DNA of 39,335 nucleotides from Ruminococcus sp. Its GTDB lineage: Bacteria; Bacillota; Clostridia; Oscillospirales; Ruminococcaceae. The notes beneath the pieces are model-generated. The model saw only the letters and a program-made list of their open reading frames with translations. It was not told the DNA's origin and did no database searches. The position numbers and the translations under genes are program-made. The DNA lies in assembly GCA_031262495.1 (NCBI GenBank), contig JAISHV010000067.1, positions 1 to 39,335 on the forward strand. Reading direction: 5' to 3'. Numbering within the stretch: the first letter of the stretch is position 1; each line of letters starts with the position of its first letter. This document shows positions 1-7,518 of this stretch, piece by piece.

Positions 1-141
1 AGGGGGCGGCTATCTGAGGCGGTATTACCCCGCCGCCCCCTCTCCCTCTCACCCCCGACACCCCCCTCTCCCTCTCCCCCTGCGGAGTTGCTAAGCTGCG
101 CGATTAAGTCTTACTCACCCTTTTTGTATATTCACTTCAAG
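1..141 (+). repeat. GC-rich hairpin repeat, partial copy R1 (cut by window start)
   Basis: Truncated copy of a dispersed GC-rich element. An arm at 1-10 (AGGGGGCGGC) pairs with GCCGCCCCCT at 32-41. Long C/T-rich runs follow (CTCTCCCCCTGCGG near 75-88), then a tail GTCTTACTCACC and TATATTCACTTCAAGC at about 106-141. The same tail follows copy R2 near 7192-7227 and appears inverted before copy R4 near 23095-23122, so it belongs to the repeat and not to the neighbouring gene. No coding potential is supported here. Confidence 0.8.
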
Positions 142-203
142 CGACATACAAGAAAAAATATCCAATGAGTTCATAAGTGTAAAGTTTAAGATGGTGCTGG
201 GTA

Positions 204-233
204 GTAGGGGCGGGCGCCCTCGCCCGCCCCTAC
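204..233. repeat. Perfect GTAGGGGCGGGCG palindrome (MITE-like)
   Basis: GTAGGGGCGGGCG (204-216) and CGCCCGCCCCTAC (221-233) form a perfect 13-bp stem with a 4-nt loop. Related TGTAGGGGCGG / CCGCCCCTACA sequences occur at 18540-18571, 18651-18699 and, degenerate, near 17376-17421 and 20070-20101. It lies between the R1 repeat and the octamer array ahead of ispG. Without a T tract on either side it is more likely a small mobile palindrome than a terminator. Confidence 0.65.
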
Positions 234-236
234 AAA

Positions 237-285
237 CTCTGTATTCTGTATTCTGTACTCTGTATTCTGTAATCTGTATTCTGTT
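237..285. repeat. CTGTATT octamer array abutting the ispG start
   Basis: About six tandem units of CTGTATT/CTGTACT/CTGTAAT run directly into CTGTT-ATG, the ispG start codon, so there is no Shine-Dalgarno sequence. It belongs to the CAGA/TCTG array family found in about a dozen intergenic places in this window; the rsuA start codon at 33556 is abutted in the same way. Confidence 0.8.
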
Positions 286-1293
286 ATGCTTAATTTCAAA
301 AACTCCCCCGTCACTGTCCAATCAATGCTGAATGTAATTGCCTCTGACGTTGACGGGAATATTAAACAGGCACTTGCTTTAGAGGCGGCGGGCTGTGATA
401 TACTGAGGGTAGCTGTACCTGCGCTTAAAGATACGAAGCTCATTCCCGCTTTAAAAAGTGTTTTAAAGATACCGCTCGTGGCTGATATTCATTTTTCGGC
501 GCATATCGCCGTTAAATGTGCTGAACTCGGTGTTGATAAAATCCGCATAAACCCCGGGAATATCGGTGACAAAACGGCTGTAAAACGCGTTGCGGATGCC
601 TGTAAAACCGCCGCAATCCCGATTCGTATCGGCGTAAACAGCGGTTCTGTGCCCAAAGACTCGCTTTTGAAATACGGCGGAGCTACTTCAGATGCTTTGG
701 TTGAAGCGGCACTTCTGAATGTCTCACAACTTGAAGAATGTAATTTCCGCGATATAGTTATTTCGGTAAAATCAAGCAATGTCAAAACAATGATTGAAGC
801 AAACCGAAAGCTCTTTAAAATGGCGGATTACCCCTTACATTTAGGCGTAACCGAAGCCGGTACATATAATATAGGCTTGATAAAATCCGCCTGCGGAATA
901 GGCAGTCTTTTAACAGACGGCATCGGTAACACAATCCGCGTATCGCTGACTGATGACCCCTTGCGCGAGGTTGAAGCGGGCATTGATATTTTAAAGGCGC
1001 TCGGTCAGCGCGGCGGGATAAATCTGATTTCATGTCCGACTTGCGGAAGAACTCAGATTGATATCGTAAAAATCGCCAATGAGATTGAAGCGGCGGTAAA
1101 GGATATCCCGAAAAACCTCACCGTAGCCGTTATGGGCTGTGTAGTAAACGGTCCGGGCGAAGCGTCAAACGCCGATTTAGGTATTGCCGGCGGCAAAGGT
1201 TTCGCTGTGCTTTTTAAAAAGGGGCAAGAGGTTCGGCGGATTGATGAGAAGGATATTGTTAATGAAATTTTGAATGAGATTTCTTTAATGTGA
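286..1293 (+). CDS. ispG: 4-hydroxy-3-methylbut-2-enyl diphosphate synthase (IspG/GcpE)
   Basis: Penultimate step of the MEP isoprenoid pathway: reductive dehydration of MEcPP to HMBPP by a cytosolic [4Fe-4S] enzyme. The TIM-barrel part shows VADIHF, DKIRINPGNIG and PIRIGVNSGS. The C-terminal iron-sulfur domain has SCPTCGRT (two Cys) and MGCVVNGPGEA (third Cys). At 335 aa it is slightly shorter than typical bacterial IspG because the N-terminus is trimmed; the usual QSMTNT stretch reads QSMLNV here. ATG 286 is chosen because the barrel begins at once, although no ribosome binding site is present. It lies 9 nt before a small gene and upstream of polC; the ispG-polC neighbourhood is common in Clostridia. 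Confidence 0.95.
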   Translation: MLNFKNSPVTVQSMLNVIASDVDGNIKQALALEAAGCDILRVAVPALKDTKLIPALKSVLKIPLVADIHFSAHIAVKCAELGVDKIRINPGNIGDKTAVKRVADACKTAAIPIRIGVNSGSVPKDSLLKYGGATSDALVEAALLNVSQLEECNFRDIVISVKSSNVKTMIEANRKLFKMADYPLHLGVTEAGTYNIGLIKSACGIGSLLTDGIGNTIRVSLTDDPLREVEAGIDILKALGQRGGINLISCPTCGRTQIDIVKIANEIEAAVKDIPKNLTVAVMGCVVNGPGEASNADLGIAGGKGFAVLFKKGQEVRRIDEKDIVNEILNEISLM

Positions 1294-1302
1294 GGTAATT
1301 CT

Positions 1303-1458
1303 ATGGGCATGACCGATTTACAATTTAAAGCGTTCATTAAACAAGTTAAGAGAAGATTAGAAGATGTTCAAAAATTAAGCGATATAGATTTACAGAATGA
1401 AAAATTAGATGAAATTATTAATGATTTTGACGAAATTTTAACGAAAAATCCCGATTAG
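1303..1458 (+). CDS. Small conserved protein, 51 aa (MGMTD-QFKA family)
   Basis: ATG 1303 has a GAGGT ribosome binding site at 1292-1296. The product starts MGMTDLQFKAFIKQV and continues as a charged, probably helical peptide rich in Lys, Asp and Glu, with no membrane segment and no Cys. A paralogue encoded at 31308-31165 (-) shares MGMTD-x-QFKA and a following Lys-Val, which supports both as real genes. It sits between ispG (9-nt gap) and polC (70-nt gap), so it is probably co-transcribed. Function unknown. I recall similar short proteins in Clostridia but cannot confirm a family name from the sequence alone. Confidence 0.7.
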   Translation: MGMTDLQFKAFIKQVKRRLEDVQKLSDIDLQNEKLDEIINDFDEILTKNPD

Positions 1459-1487
1459 AAAACTAAAAATTTAAAACCTAAATAAAT

Positions 1488-1532
1488 ATGAAAACCGGTC
1501 GCCGGTTAGATGAAATATTAAAAGCTGTATGA
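1488..1532 (+). other. Possible 14-codon minicistron coupled to polC
   Basis: An ATG at 1488 opens 14 codons whose TGA (1530-1532) overlaps the polC ATG (1529-1531) as ATGA. The minicistron contains a hairpin, AACCGG-TCG-CCGGTT (1493-1507). Neither the mini-ORF nor polC has a clear Shine-Dalgarno sequence, so translational coupling is possible but unproven; the overlap may be chance. Confidence 0.25.
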
Positions 1533-4500
1533 CCATTTCCGAATTCCTAAATAAAAACCTCCCCGAAATACCGCCTGAAATCGGCGGCGGGGATATACTG
1601 AATATAAAACACACCGAAAATTTCCGCGATATTTATATTACCGCGGCTTTCGCTGTTTTACTTGATATTGATAAACTGACTGAATTCGAGAGTTCTGCGC
1701 GTGCTAACCTCGGTTTATCGGTTTTTCGCATTTTTCCGCGTTTTTCGCCCGACTTGTGGAGTGCGGACGCGGCGAAGATGAGTATATTTGAATTGCGCAA
1801 GACCTTACCCGCCGTTAACGGGCATTTCAATCCCGGCAATGCGGATATTGAATTCTTACCCGATGCGGTGCATTTTAAACTGAATAAGCCGGCTGAATTC
1901 CTCTTAGACTGTAATTTTGAAAGTGAATACTCAAAACTTGTCGGCAGTCTTTTCGGCGTAAAAATTACAACCAAACTCACGGGCAGCAAACCGACAGACA
2001 ACGTAAAAAGCGTTATCGAACCCGAAAGGCAACGCGTTTTAGCTACATTTTCAAAGCTCCCCGAAATAGCTCCGCCCAAAGAAATCCTACAGGTTAACGT
2101 AGAGGAACTCACCACCGTTGAGTTTAAGACGTTGCCCATTATGCGCGAGGGTGCGAAAATTTTAAAAGGAAAGAAAGTCACGGGCAACGATATCTTCAAA
2201 ATCGGCGACATTCAGGGCGAAGCCAAAAACATCATAATTTGGGGCGATGTCTTTAAATATGAGTCACGCGAGGTGCGCCCGCGAGATACCGCTAAAAAGC
2301 CTTTTAACGCTGTGAAACTCTGGGTTACTGACTATACAGGCTCAATTTTCGTGTCATTTATAGAGGATATCGGCGAAAGTTGCTGTAAGTCACTCAAAGA
2401 CGGCGGAACGGTGCTCTTAAAGGGCAAAACCGTATTCAACCAATACGAAGACGAATATGTGTTTACGCCGACTGATATTATGGAAGTTAAAAAGGAGAAA
2501 CTCCTTGATAACGCCCCCGAAAAACGCGTGGAGCTTCATCTTCACACGAATATGTCACAGCTTGATGCGGTGTCGTCACCGGCGGCTTTAGTGCGCCGTG
2601 CGGCTGACTGGGGACACCCTGCTGTCGCGATAACAGACCACGGTGTGGTTCAGGCTTTCCCGGAAGCGGCATCGGAGTGTAATAAAATCCGCAAAGCCGG
2701 GAATAAGGATTTTAAAATAATCTACGGCTGTGAGGCGTATTTTCTTAATGACGACGGCTGCAATTTCACAAACGACAAGGACTATGAAGAACTCAGCTCT
2801 TTCCATCAGATTCTGCTTGTGAAAAACGCTTTAGGACTTAAAAACTTATACCGTTTGGTTTCGGCGGGGAATCTTCGGTTCTATCACCGTCACCCGCGTA
2901 TCCCGAAATCGTTTTTAGATAAACACCGCGACGGGCTGATTATCGGTTCTGCCTGTGAAGCGGGAGAGCTTTTCCGGGCTGTGGTTGAGGGAAAACCGCA
3001 CTCGGAACTTGTTAAAATTGCAGAGTATTATGATTACCTTGAAATTCAGCCTATTATTAACAACAGCTTTATGAAGACGGCAGTCTTTACCGATAAGAAA
3101 TCAGCGAATTACGGCGAAAAAAGATACCCGGGCATTGAGACTGACGAAGATTTAAGAAACTTAAACCGCCGCATCTGCGCTTTGGGGGATGAACTGAATA
3201 TCCCCGTCTGTGCTACTTGCGATGTCCATTTTTTGGATAAAAAAGACCTCATCTTCCGCAATATTTTGACTTATGAGATGTACGGCAAATCCGAAACAGA
3301 ATTATATTTGCGCACAACCGATGAGATGTTACGCGAATTCTCTTATTTGGGCGATGAGAAGGCATTTGAGGTTGTTGTTAAGAACCCGAATTTCATAAAA
3401 GACCAAGTGAGCGGAGATGTTGTACCTATCCCGCCCGGGACTTTTACGCCGTCGCTGCCGGGGGCTGATGATGACTTGCGCCGTATTACCTCTGAAACAA
3501 TGCGGAGTATCTACGGCGAACATACCCCCGAACTCGTTTTGAAACGCTATGAGAGGGAAATATCTTCTATTATAAAACACGGATTCGGCGTTTTATATAT
3601 GATTGCGCAGAAATTAGTTAAAAACTCGAATGACAACGGTTTCCAAGTGGGTTCGCGTGGGTCTGTCGGGTCGTCTTTTATTGCTTTTTTAGCGGGGATT
3701 TCGGAAGTTAATCCGCTGCCGCCGCATTATGTATGCCCAAAGTGCCGCGTAACTGAATTTATCGCGCCTGAAATTATTAAAAAAGAAAACATCGGCTCGG
3801 GCTATGACTTACCGCCGAAGAATTGCCCTGAATGTAATACTCAGATGATACGCGAGGGGCACGATATCCCGTTTGAAACGTTCTTAGGTTTTGACGGCGA
3901 CAAAGCCCCCGATATCGACCTTAATTTCTCGGGGCGGTATCAGCCATACGCCCATAAATATACCGAAGAACTCTTCGGGAAAGAATATACCTTCAAAGCC
4001 GGGACTATCTCAACAGTTGCCGACAAAAAGGCTTTCGGCTACGTAGCGCATTACCTTGATGAAGAAAAAATCCACGAAACAAAAGCCGAAATAGACCGTC
4101 TTACCGCCGGTGTAACAGGCATTAAACTCACGACAGCCCAGCACCCGGGCGGTATGGTCGTAATCCCCGGGGGGTTTGAGGTATGCGACTTCACGCCTGT
4201 AGGACACCCCGCAGACGACGCCGGAAAAGGTATTATAACTACGCATTTTGATTTCAATGCGCTCCATGACACAATTTTAAAACTTGATGAGTTAGGGCAC
4301 GACGTTCCGACTTTATATGTAGTTTTAGAAGAGATGACAGGCATAAAAATCACAGACGTTTTCGCCGGTGACGAACAGGTTATCTCTCTCTATACTTCAC
4401 CGTCAGCCTTGGGCGTTACAACCGAACAAATCTGCTGTGAAACAGGGACACTCGCTATCCCCGAAATGGGAACGCCTTTCGTCCGCAATATGCTTTTGGA

Positions 4501-5350
4501 AGCCCGCCCGCAGAAATTTTCAGACCTCTTGCAAATTTCCGGACTGTCTCACGGCACAGACGTATGGGTCGGAAACGCTCAAGAACTGATAAAACAAAAT
4601 ATCTGCAATATCTCCGAGGTAATAGGTACGCGTGACTCGATTATGACGTATCTGATTTATCACGGACTGGACCCGAAACTTTCATTTAAGATAATGGAGA
4701 TTACGCGAAAGGGGAATGCCCGAAAACTCCTGACAGACGAAATGAAAGCGGATATGCTACAGCATGATGTACCGGATTGGTATATCGACAGCTGTCTGAA
4801 AATCAAGTATATGTTCCCTAAAGCTCATGCGGCGGCATATGTTATTTCGGCGATGAAACTGGGATTCTATAAAATAAATTATCCGATTGAGTTTTATGCG
4901 GCAATTTTCACAGTACGCGCCGGCGGTTTTGATGCAAACGCCGCTGTCACAAATGACCCTGCCAAAGTCAGAGCAAAACTTTTATCTCTGCGCGAAAAGT
5001 CCGATCGCTCGAAAAATGAAGACGATACCCTTGATGCTTTGTATATAACAAACGAATTCTTACAGCGCGGATTGAGATTTTTACCTGTTGATATAATGAA
5101 ATCGGACAAAAACACATTCAAAGTAGAAATGACACCCGACGGGAAACGCCTGCGGCTCCCGCTCACAGCGATAGACGGTGTTGCCGAAAAGGCGGCTGAG
5201 GGTATAGCGAGTGCAGTCAAAGCCGGTGGTTTTTACTGCATAGACGAATTAGCCGCACAGAGCGGCGCAAATAAAAAAGTTATCGAAGCATTGGAGATGA
5301 TGGGCGCATTCGGGGATTTGCCGAAGAGTAATCAAATAAGTCTATTTTAA
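1529..5350 (+). CDS. polC: DNA polymerase III alpha subunit, Gram-positive PolC type, without exonuclease domain
   Basis: Replicative DNA polymerase. In order: N-terminal domain (about 1-200), OB fold (about 215-325), first PHP part with HLHTNMS and AITDHGV (334-404), remainder of PHP with IGSACEAGE and CATCDVHFL, then the C-family polymerase core. The core shows GSRGSVGSS, a zinc finger C736/C739/C766/C769 and the palm aspartates in PDIDLNFSG (D795, D797). The C-terminus, QISLF, fits a beta-clamp-binding motif. Length is 1273 aa against about 1430-1440 for typical PolC. The shortfall of roughly 160-170 aa falls exactly where PolC carries its inserted DEDDh 3'-5' exonuclease: YGCEAYF (399-405) is followed after about 20 residues by SFHQILLVKN (about 424-433). 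No DxE or HxxxxxD exonuclease motif is seen anywhere. The frame is open throughout. Start ATG 1529 has a weak ribosome binding site. Confidence 0.95.
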   Translation: MTISEFLNKNLPEIPPEIGGGDILNIKHTENFRDIYITAAFAVLLDIDKLTEFESSARANLGLSVFRIFPRFSPDLWSADAAKMSIFELRKTLPAVNGHFNPGNADIEFLPDAVHFKLNKPAEFLLDCNFESEYSKLVGSLFGVKITTKLTGSKPTDNVKSVIEPERQRVLATFSKLPEIAPPKEILQVNVEELTTVEFKTLPIMREGAKILKGKKVTGNDIFKIGDIQGEAKNIIIWGDVFKYESREVRPRDTAKKPFNAVKLWVTDYTGSIFVSFIEDIGESCCKSLKDGGTVLLKGKTVFNQYEDEYVFTPTDIMEVKKEKLLDNAPEKRVELHLHTNMSQLDAVSSPAALVRRAADWGHPAVAITDHGVVQAFPEAASECNKIRKAGNKDFKIIYGCEAYFLNDDGCNFTNDKDYEELSSFHQILLVKNALGLKNLYRLVSAGNLRFYHRHPRIPKSFLDKHRDGLIIGSACEAGELFRAVVEGKPHSELVKIAEYYDYLEIQPIINNSFMKTAVFTDKKSANYGEKRYPGIETDEDLRNLNRRICALGDELNIPVCATCDVHFLDKKDLIFRNILTYEMYGKSETELYLRTTDEMLREFSYLGDEKAFEVVVKNPNFIKDQVSGDVVPIPPGTFTPSLPGADDDLRRITSETMRSIYGEHTPELVLKRYEREISSIIKHGFGVLYMIAQKLVKNSNDNGFQVGSRGSVGSSFIAFLAGISEVNPLPPHYVCPKCRVTEFIAPEIIKKENIGSGYDLPPKNCPECNTQMIREGHDIPFETFLGFDGDKAPDIDLNFSGRYQPYAHKYTEELFGKEYTFKAGTISTVADKKAFGYVAHYLDEEKIHETKAEIDRLTAGVTGIKLTTAQHPGGMVVIPGGFEVCDFTPVGHPADDAGKGIITTHFDFNALHDTILKLDELGHDVPTLYVVLEEMTGIKITDVFAGDEQVISLYTSPSALGVTTEQICCETGTLAIPEMGTPFVRNMLLEARPQKFSDLLQISGLSHGTDVWVGNAQELIKQNICNISEVIGTRDSIMTYLIYHGLDPKLSFKIMEITRKGNARKLLTDEMKADMLQHDVPDWYIDSCLKIKYMFPKAHAAAYVISAMKLGFYKINYPIEFYAAIFTVRAGGFDANAAVTNDPAKVRAKLLSLREKSDRSKNEDDTLDALYITNEFLQRGLRFLPVDIMKSDKNTFKVEMTPDGKRLRLPLTAIDGVAEKAAEGIASAVKAGGFYCIDELAAQSGANKKVIEALEMMGAFGDLPKSNQISLF

Positions 5351-5373
5351 TAATGCATAATTTGAAATAATAA

Positions 5374-5407
5374 CCGCCCGGGTTTTTAAAATCCGGGCGG
5401 TGTTTTT
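5374..5407 (+). terminator. Rho-independent terminator between polC and glgA
   Basis: The stem CCGCCCGG (5374-5381) / CCGGGCGG (5393-5400) is followed by TGTTTTT. It starts 23 nt after the polC stop. The A-rich left flank could also let it serve glgA, which converges from the other side. Confidence 0.8.
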
Positions 5408-5440
5408 CTGATTTCTGACATCTGACTTCTGACTTTTGTG

Positions 5441-6862
5441 TCATCCAATGAGTTCCCTATACAACCCCTGATAGAGTTCCGCTGATTTTTCCCATGAGTT
5501 GTCACATTGCATTGCGAAGGTTACTAAAGATTCCCAGCTTGGTTTATCTTCGTATACTGCGTATGCGCGTTTTGTTGCATCAAGCATATCGTGGGCGTTG
5601 TAGGTTTTGAATGTGAAGCCGTTGCCGTCGCCGCCTGAGGCATCTTTTATTGTATCGCGGAGTCCGCCTGTTTCGCGGACTATGGGGATTGTGCCGTAAC
5701 GTAATGATATCATCTGTGCTAAGCCGCACGGTTCACTCTGTGAGGGCATTAAAAACATATCGCAAGCCGCATAAATCCGCCGTGCTAACGCGGGGATAAA
5801 CCCTATTGTTACACTGACTTTATCGGGGTATTTCCACGCCATTTCGCGGAAGAAATCCTCATATAACTTGTCGCCGCTGCCTAAAATTGCGAATTTATAA
5901 CCCTCTCTCACGATATCCTCAAAGACGTGACGGATAAGGTCAATACCTTTGTGAGACACGAAACGTGTAATTATACCGATTATGGGTTCGCTGCCGTCTT
6001 GAAGCCCGAGTTCGGCTAACAAATCTTTCTTATCCTGCAATTTCCCGCTGCGGTCTCCTATAATGAAATTATGGGGGATGAGCGGGTCTGTTTCGGGGTC
6101 GAATGTATCGTTATCAATGCCGTTTAAGAAGCCCGTGAGCTTATACTGTTTGTCTTTGAGGGCACGGTCGAGTCCGTGACTGTACCACGGGTCTAAGATT
6201 TCCCACGCATATGACGGAGACACTGTCGTAATCTTATCGGAAGCTTCAAATGCGGCTTTCATCATATTCACACAGCCGTCATACATCAACAGGTCTTTGT
6301 GATATGAGGGTATGCCCATAACTTCGTTTAGGACTTCCGAGCCGTATTTGCCCTGATACTGTATATTATGGATAGTAAAAACAGTCTTTAAGTTCTCAAA
6401 ACCATGCTGATACTTATAAAATACTTGATAATAAACGGGTACGAGGGCGGTCTGCCAGTCGTTACAGTTTATAACCTGAGGTGTCCAGCCTATGAAACTG
6501 AGCATTTCGAGTACAGCCCTTGAGAAGAAACTGTAACGTTCGCAGTCGTCATAAAAGCCGTAAAGCCCGTCACGCCCGCCGAAATAATATTCATTGTCAA
6601 TGAGGTAATATGTCACATTACCGACTTTGCCCTCAAATACGCCGCAATATTGGTGCCGCCATGCTACGGCAACTTGGAAATTGCAGAGGAATTTGAGATT
6701 TTCTTTAAGTTCAGGTTTAATAGAAGCGTAAAGCGGCATTACCACGCGGCAATCCTGCCCTGCTTTGCACAAAGCCTGAGGGAGCGACCCTGCCACATCG
6801 GCAAGCCCGCCCGAAGCGGCATAAGGCACCGCTTCTGAAGCTGCATATAAAATTTTCATCAT
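5441..6862 (-). CDS. glgA: Glycogen synthase, ADP-glucose dependent (GlgA, GT5)
   Basis: Transfers glucose from ADP-glucose to the non-reducing end of a growing alpha-1,4-glucan. At 473 aa it has the normal GT5 length. It has the two-domain GT-B pattern: N-terminal MKILYAASEAVP, central INCNDWQTALVP and FTIHNIQYQG, and C-terminal GIITRFVSHKGIDL, MPSQSEPCGLAQ and RETGGLRDT. Residue 16, where the family's first K-x-G-G-L motif has its ADP-glucose-binding lysine, is alanine here (A-S-G-G-L). The start is the first of two adjacent ATGs, with AAGG 8 nt upstream. It is last in the glg gene order but separated from glgD by a 656-bp repeat island, so it may be transcribed separately; I see no strong promoter in the island. 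Confidence 0.95.
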   Translation of the reverse strand: MMKILYAASEAVPYAASGGLADVAGSLPQALCKAGQDCRVVMPLYASIKPELKENLKFLCNFQVAVAWRHQYCGVFEGKVGNVTYYLIDNEYYFGGRDGLYGFYDDCERYSFFSRAVLEMLSFIGWTPQVINCNDWQTALVPVYYQVFYKYQHGFENLKTVFTIHNIQYQGKYGSEVLNEVMGIPSYHKDLLMYDGCVNMMKAAFEASDKITTVSPSYAWEILDPWYSHGLDRALKDKQYKLTGFLNGIDNDTFDPETDPLIPHNFIIGDRSGKLQDKKDLLAELGLQDGSEPIIGIITRFVSHKGIDLIRHVFEDIVREGYKFAILGSGDKLYEDFFREMAWKYPDKVSVTIGFIPALARRIYAACDMFLMPSQSEPCGLAQMISLRYGTIPIVRETGGLRDTIKDASGGDGNGFTFKTYNAHDMLDATKRAYAVYEDKPSWESLVTFAMQCDNSWEKSAELYQGLYRELIG

Positions 6863-6906
6863 ATAAATAACCTTTTCTTACGGAATACGGAGGTTAGAGG
6901 TAAGGC

Positions 6907-7060
6907 TGTGAATGTCATTCCAGAAGACAGAATCGAGAATACAGAATACAGATGAATGTCACGTTTGAATGTCAGATGAATGTCTGTGAATGTCCGTTTG
7001 AATGTCGGATGAGTGTCCGGCTTCGATGTTGTATGAATGTCGTGAATGTCACGTTTGCAT
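6907..7060 (-). repeat. TGAATGTC direct-repeat array A1, with a short CAGA array
   Basis: About nine TGAATGTC-like units in one orientation, with start-to-start spacings of about 10-13 nt, interrupted at 6920-6952 by a CAGAAGACAGA-type array. It lies upstream of glgA and runs straight into GC-rich element R2. Spacing near one helical turn would put every unit on the same face of the DNA. No CRISPR-like spacers are present because the gaps are only 2-5 nt. Confidence 0.8.
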
Positions 7061-7062
7061 GA

Positions 7063-7227
7063 CTTTGTCAGGGGCAAGAGGGAGAGGGGGCGGCTATTCA
7101 GAGTGGCAGGCGTGACGCCGCCCCCTCTCCCTCTCACCCCCGACACCCCCCTCTCCCTCTCCCCCTGCGGGGTTGCCAAGCTGCTTAATTTAGTCTTACT
7201 CACCCGTTCAGTATATTCACTTCAAGC
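7063..7227 (+). repeat. GC-rich hairpin repeat, copy R2
   Basis: The arms at 7077-7094 and 7117-7134 (GCCGCCCCCTCTCCCTCT on the right) form a perfect 18-bp stem. The 22-nt loop contains GTGGCAGGCGTGAC. C/T-rich runs follow, then the GTCTTACTCACC...TATATTCACTTCAAGC tail. The related copies R3 and R4 are in the opposite orientation. Short frames here encode only low-complexity peptides and are not called as genes. Confidence 0.8.
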
Positions 7228-7317
7228 AACTGCTTTCGTGGAATCGCTGATTTTTAGTAATAAGCTAAACACTTAAGTGCAGAAAACACTTTTTCTGGAT
7301 GCATTTCAAGATTTAAG

Positions 7318-7445
7318 GTGTTTTGCTGCAAAGGGGGAGAGGGGTAGGGGGTGCAGGGGGTGTAGGGGAGAGGGGGCGGCATCTCGCCTGCCACGATATA
7401 TAGCCGCCCCCTCTCCCCTCATCCCCTGCAAGACATCGAAGCCGT
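7318..7445 (-). repeat. GC-rich hairpin repeat, copy R3 (inverted)
   Basis: The arms GGGGAGAGGGGGCGGC (7365-7380) and GCCGCCCCCTCTCCCC (7403-7418) are perfectly complementary, with a loop containing GCCTGCCAC, the reverse complement of the R2 loop motif. It faces R2, so the pair forms a large inverted repeat between glgD and glgA. Confidence 0.8.
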
Positions 7446-7512
7446 GACATTCAAACGTGACATTCATCCGACATTCAAACGCGACATTCACACACAGTCA
7501 AACAGACATTCA
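7446..7512 (+). repeat. GACATTC (inverted TGAATGTC) array A2
   Basis: Four to five GACATTC units spaced about 10-15 nt, ending just before the glgD stop codon. Opposite orientation to A1, so the whole island reads A1 > R2 > < R3 < A2. Confidence 0.75.
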
Positions 7513-7518
7513 CAGAAA

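Noticed and set aside
2741-2803. PolC shortening as a frameshift or pseudogene
   Set aside because: The frame is open across the junction and PHP and polymerase motifs continue normally; an assembly collapse remains possible and is listed as a test.
7046-7276. Open frames in the GC-rich repeats (also near 23043-23300)
   Set aside because: Low-complexity Pro/Leu/Ser/Arg peptides produced by the repeat, lacking ribosome sites and present in several inverted copies.
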